A stretch of 9,812 nucleotides of DNA, taken from the NCBI GenBank assembly GCA_002071245.1, contig MWEV01000079.1, forward strand, positions 1-9,812, given 5' to 3'. Both the position numbers and the translations under genes were made by a program. Position 1 is the stretch's first letter, and the number at the start of each line of letters is the position of its first letter. Shown in pieces: positions 6,999 to 9,812 of this stretch. Origin of the DNA: Deltaproteobacteria bacterium ADurb.Bin026 (GTDB taxonomy: Bacteria > Desulfobacterota > Syntrophorhabdia > Syntrophorhabdales > Syntrophorhabdaceae). Below the pieces are notes generated by a model that was not told where the DNA came from, did no database searches, and saw only the letters and a program-made list of their open reading frames with translations.

Positions 6999-7985
6999 TT
7001 ATTTTTTTGCCTTTTTTAACAGTTCCTGTTTCAGGCGTTCAAGCGCTGCAATGATTTCCTGTCCTCCCAAGACCTTTTCTGATTTTTCATCCCGCTCGAT
7101 AACGCATGTAGGAGTTGCATTGATTTTGTCTTTTTTCAGAAAATCATTCAAGCGATCAAACGTAGGTTTTGCTTCAAACGGTTTAAACTTTATCATCTTA
7201 TTATTCAAATATTCCTCAAGTTTGGCCTGGTCTGTTATCTTTTCAAGGACTGCCCCGATCAAGACTGACCGAGCGAGAATCGCAAGGTCAAAGTCCTTCT
7301 TCGCATTCATTATGTAAAGAAAATATCGAGCATAAAGGGCAGAATATTTGTATATTGGTGTATCAATAAAAGTAAGATTAATTGCGTTTTGTTTTACCAG
7401 TTCTTCGAGAATGGGTTCTACCTTCGTTTCCATAGACCTGCAGGGCGAACAAAAATAATCCGTATAAAGTCTGACGTTAATCTTCCCGATCCCGAAGGAA
7501 GGCACAAGCGTTTCTGCTGCATAAACAGGTGTGACAGAACCCTTAAAAAATATTGAAAAAAGGATGAGACTGCCAGCCATGCAAATAATGGCATTTTTTA
7601 TTTCATTTTTGCGCATATTCAAAAAAAACATAATCATAAGCATACCTCCAAATACAAGACAATATATGCAGTACGTATCATACCACACCTGGAACCCTAC
7701 AAGATAGATTTCGACCCCTGCCCCGGCGGAAAGGGCAATGTTCAGGAGGAAGTCTTTTTTCAGAATGCTAAGAAGGATAACAATGGCCATGAAGGCAATG
7801 CCGACATATTCCAAGTCAATGCCAAACAGGCTACCACTCAGATAAGAACATGCGTCGCCACAGATACTATATAAGACTTCAATTCCAACGGCTACCAGCG
7901 CAATGATAATGTTAAGAATATACCTATTCTGCTCAACCCATTTCAAAACAATGTCCTGCAATATATTATACCTGTACCTTTGCAA
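6999..7985 (-). CDS. VKOR-DsbA fusion: quinone-linked disulfide-generating enzyme
   Basis: This 328-residue protein joins two parts of an oxidative folding pathway. Residues 20-150 are a VKOR (vitamin K epoxide reductase) four-to-five-helix domain with the loop pair Cys42/Cys46 (CGDAC) and the membrane CxxC Cys106/Cys109 (CIYC), which passes electrons to quinone. After a last helix and a VYAAE spacer comes a thioredoxin-fold DsbA/DsbG-like domain (about 168-325) with Cys179/Cys182 (CSPC) and cis-Pro292 (ATPT). VKOR is known to replace DsbB in many bacteria and is often fused to a thioredoxin-like partner; here the partner should face the periplasm. The start is a TTG at 7985 with a weak ribosome site; the frame stays open a further 23 codons upstream without ATG, GTG or TTG, so the N-terminus is uncertain. 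It lies between the broken DGC gene and the small Cys-rich gene and is probably co-transcribed with them. Confidence 0.88.
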   Translation of the reverse strand: MQRYRYNILQDIVLKWVEQNRYILNIIIALVAVGIEVLYSICGDACSYLSGSLFGIDLEYVGIAFMAIVILLSILKKDFLLNIALSAGAGVEIYLVGFQVWYDTYCIYCLVFGGMLMIMFFLNMRKNEIKNAIICMAGSLILFSIFFKGSVTPVYAAETLVPSFGIGKINVRLYTDYFCSPCRSMETKVEPILEELVKQNAINLTFIDTPIYKYSALYARYFLYIMNAKKDFDLAILARSVLIGAVLEKITDQAKLEEYLNNKMIKFKPFEAKPTFDRLNDFLKKDKINATPTCVIERDEKSEKVLGGQEIIAALERLKQELLKKAKK

Positions 7986-8034
7986 TGAAATCTTTTGAAT
8001 ACCTTCTCCAATACCTTTTACCTCTTCAACATTG

Positions 8035-8345
8035 TTAAAACTGTGATTTTTTTATAACGAACCCTGTTATCATAATATTATGTGTAGTCTAAACGCCATG
8101 CCTTTCTAATGTTTTTTTACCACATGCAACAGGATATCCGTCAATCAAAATCGTATTTGCAGTCCTTGCGCTTTCTACAAACCCAGAAAAGGTCTGCATC
8201 AACATCGGCAAGACAATAGCACTTGCCAACACCCAATTTATCGAGTTCAATCATGACCCTATTTGAAAATTGTCCAGTGTTTAAGCAACCTGCGCAGCCC
8301 AAAATGAGTGTTTCTCGAATCCTTTGGCCCCTTAACCCTCATCAT
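8035..8345 (-). pseudogene. Decayed DGC-domain (putative zinc-binding) protein gene
   Basis: No single frame covers this gene, but pieces in order match the DGC-domain family (about 110 residues). The ATG at 8345 overlaps the redoxin stop (TAATG). The next piece, one base shifted, reads TLILGCAGCLNTGQFSNRV, then ELDKLGVGKCYCLADVDA. A further +1 shift near 8191-8200 gives TFSGFVESARTANTILIDGY, then PVACGKKTLERHGV. An in-frame TAG (8089-8091) follows, after which THNIMITGFVIKKSQF continues in family-like fashion to a TAA at 8035. In the family the name-giving motif is Asp-Gly-Cys; here it is Asp-Gly-Tyr, one base change from Cys. These proteins occur next to permease/redoxin genes and are thought to bind metal through cysteines. 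The combination of shifts, stop and lost Cys argues for real decay rather than one sequencing slip. Confidence in the family is good; the first shift is less certain. Confidence 0.72.
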
Positions 8346-8572
8346 TAAAGCATTTTCTTTATCTCTTCCACAGACAACACTTTGCCGACACTCTTTACCT
8401 GACCATCGATTGCAATACCGGGGGTGAACATGACGCCAAACTCCATAATTTCATTGATGTCAGTCACCTTTTCAATCTCAAAATCAACTCCCACTTCTTT
8501 TGCAGCTTTTTCTGCATTTTCAGTAAGCTTAATACATTTTGCACAGCCAGTGCCAAGAATCTGTATTTTCAT
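8345..8572 (-). CDS. Small redox-active disulfide protein (MTH895/TM0996-type thioredoxin-like)
   Basis: This 75-residue protein is a mini-thioredoxin without signal peptide, so cytoplasmic. Its N-terminal active site is Cys10-Ala-Lys-Cys13 in ILGTGCAKCIKL, and the cis-proline is Pro51 in MFTPGIAIDG; the C-terminal KVLSVEEIKKML is typical of the family. Start and frame are firm: AAGGAGG precedes the ATG by 8 nt. It lies 103 bp downstream of the permease gene on the same strand and its stop overlaps the start of the broken DGC gene, implying translational coupling. Family members are commonly encoded beside UPF0718/ArsP-type permeases, where they are suspected to reduce or carry a thiol-reactive metal(loid) substrate; that substrate is not established here. 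Confidence 0.93.
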   Translation of the reverse strand: MKIQILGTGCAKCIKLTENAEKAAKEVGVDFEIEKVTDINEIMEFGVMFTPGIAIDGQVKSVGKVLSVEEIKKML

Positions 8573-8619
8573 ATAATAGCCTCCTTATATTATGTTCTAT
8601 TCTCGATGTTTTAAAAACG

Positions 8620-8647
8620 GTTTATATATATTTTAAACAAATATCAA
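8620..8647 (-). promoter_or_regulatory. Candidate internal promoter with imperfect palindrome upstream of the redoxin gene
   Basis: On the minus strand TTGATA (8642-8647, 5/6 of the -35 consensus) and TATAAA (8621-8626, 5/6 of -10) are 15 nt apart, a short but possible spacing. A 19-bp imperfect palindrome with 5-bp arms GTTTA/TAAAC (8620-8638) overlaps the -10. This could let the redox genes be expressed and repressed separately from the permease. The region is highly AT-rich, so chance is a real alternative. Confidence 0.25.
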
Positions 8648-8675
8648 ACCCTGAACTTAGAATTTTTAACGATTT

Positions 8676-9812
8676 TCATTCCACTATCCACCCGAATATC
8701 ATTCCAGCAAATGTAGAAAGCAACACTACATATGTTATAAACACAACCGCCTTTTTTGTACCGAGGATTGTCCTTATCACAATCATGCTCGGCAACGACA
8801 GGGCAGGGCCAGCAAGCAAAAGAGAAAGTGCAGGGCCCTTGCCCATACCGGAACCAATAAGCCCCTGAACAATTGGCACCTCTGTCAAAGTCGCAAAATA
8901 CATGAATGCACCAACGATGGATGCAAAGAAATTGGCAAAAAAACTGTTTCCCCCGACAAACGCATATATCCAATGTGATGGGATAATACCATTATCCGTC
9001 CCGGGCATGCCAAGCAGAAACCCGGCGACAAGTACACCTCCGAGAAGAAGAGGCGCAATCATAAGGGTATACATCCATGTGGCATCTATCCAGTTTCTTG
9101 TCTCGTCAGAAGAAATTTTAGTCACATAGATAAGTCCAGTTATACCTGCGGAAAACGCAAGGAAAGGCCGCTTAGGAAATATGATCGCGAGCAACAATAC
9201 AACAATGCCTGTCACGACTGTAGGGATAGGTTTTGCAGCGAACCACTTCACAATGACATATCCGAAAAGGATCCCAAACGCGCCTGTAATGAACCACTTT
9301 GCTGAATAGATTGAGTACCAGACACCTTCCGTATCCATAGGCTTTCCCCAATTTGCGAATACGAGGATACCGATCATGGATGCTATATAGATTGTATCCT
9401 GCCAGAGTTTCCGTTTTGGCTCTTCGGTTGGCGGTATGCATATCGATTGTTTTGCCCTTTCCTCATTTCTGAATGTGATTGCCATAAGGAGACCAATTAT
9501 ATAAGCAAATGCAACAGCCCCTATCGCCCTTGCAACACCTATCTGCCAGCCAAGCACCTTTGCGGAAAGCACAATGGCGAGCACATTGATTGCCGGTCCA
9601 GAATAAAGAAAGGCAGTCGCAGGACCGATCCCTGCGCCCATCCGGTAGATACCTGCAAAAAGAGGAAGCACTGTACAGGAGCAGACAGCAAGGACAGTAC
9701 CGGATACAGATGCAACCGAATAGGAGAGACATTTGTTTGCAGCAGGTCCAAGGTATTTCATGACTGCCGCTTGGGATACAAAGACAGAAATAGCGCCTGC
9801 TATGAAAAATGC
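8676..9812 (-). CDS. UPF0718/ArsP_1-type permease, 5' end outside window
   Basis: The visible 378 residues run in frame from the right edge (AFFIAGAISVFVSQAAV, then MKYLGPAANK...) to a TGA at 8676, so the gene is cut at its 5' end and the Met at 9761 is internal. It is a polytopic inner-membrane protein with about eight or more helices visible. Family signatures are AVCSCTVLPLFAGIY (Cys-Ser-Cys, residues 44 and 46 of the visible part), FLYSGPAINVLAI, and near the end LLLAGPALSLPSMIVIR. The two halves with matching GPA motifs suggest an internal duplication. Relatives include the methylarsenite exporter ArsP and a proposed Cu/Zn efflux group, so the likely job is export of a thiol-reactive metal or metalloid with the cysteines as ligands; the substrate is unknown. 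It heads the visible part of the minus-strand redox cluster. A regulator such as ArsR, if present, would be off the right edge. Confidence 0.88.
   Translation of the reverse strand, partial: AFFIAGAISVFVSQAAVMKYLGPAANKCLSYSVASVSGTVLAVCSCTVLPLFAGIYRMGAGIGPATAFLYSGPAINVLAIVLSAKVLGWQIGVARAIGAVAFAYIIGLLMAITFRNEERAKQSICIPPTEEPKRKLWQDTIYIASMIGILVFANWGKPMDTEGVWYSIYSAKWFITGAFGILFGYVIVKWFAAKPIPTVVTGIVVLLLAIIFPKRPFLAFSAGITGLIYVTKISSDETRNWIDATWMYTLMIAPLLLGGVLVAGFLLGMPGTDNGIIPSHWIYAFVGGNSFFANFFASIVGAFMYFATLTEVPIVQGLIGSGMGKGPALSLLLAGPALSLPSMIVIRTILGTKKAVVFITYVVLLSTFAGMIFGWIVE

Noticed and set aside
8089..8091. TAG read as pyrrolysine in the DGC-like gene
   Set aside because: The same gene also carries frameshift(s) and a lost signature Cys, so decay is simpler; no pyl genes or other TAG-interrupted genes are in view.
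8644..8973. Cys/Trp-rich minus-strand open frame overlapping the permease gene
   Set aside because: It is a frame-shifted shadow of the permease 3' half, which has clear family motifs in its own frame. The similar frames at 9172-9441 and 9463-9751 are rejected for the same reason.

Overview
The window looks like chromosomal DNA of a strictly anaerobic, moderately AT-rich Gram-negative bacterium, most like a Desulfobacterota (Syntrophorhabdus/Syntrophus-type) lineage. This rests on three things seen together: a membrane-bound b-type cytochrome/Fe-S/CCG-domain oxidoreductase of the kind that couples electron-transfer flavoprotein to menaquinone, a 2[4Fe-4S] ferredoxin, and a carboxyltransferase subunit lacking its own biotin domain. 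The assignment to a lineage is inference.

Left part (1-5200). A secreted LysM-LysM-NlpC/P60 cell-wall hydrolase (minus) diverges from the large Fe-S oxidoreductase (plus) across a 189-bp spacer with candidate promoters. The oxidoreductase ends at a perfect 15-bp hairpin, which also lies just downstream of a convergent minus-strand pair: a carboxyltransferase (pyruvate carboxylase B/oxaloacetate decarboxylase alpha type) followed by a 57-residue ferredoxin missed by length-limited gene calling. A plus-strand tRNA-Pro(CGG) with encoded CCA follows.

Right part (5344-9812). All genes lie on the minus strand, so transcription runs right to left: a polytopic permease with a Cys-Ser-Cys motif (its 5' end is outside the window), a 75-residue CxxC redoxin, a broken DGC-domain (putative zinc-binding) gene, a VKOR-DsbA fusion, a 42-residue Cys-rich exported peptide, an exported thioredoxin whose reading frame is broken, and a zinc-type CDF exporter. 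The set is rich in thiol redox and metal/metalloid functions. It reads as an envelope dithiol-relay plus metal(loid) export cluster.

The most notable points are the small unlisted genes (ferredoxin, Cys-rich peptide), the decayed DGC gene (+1 frameshift, in-frame TAG, and loss of the Cys in its name-giving Asp-Gly-Cys motif), and a second +1 break in the thioredoxin gene of the same cluster. Either this accessory cluster is eroding or this stretch of assembly holds base errors; reads would decide. No mobile element, CRISPR array or rRNA was seen.
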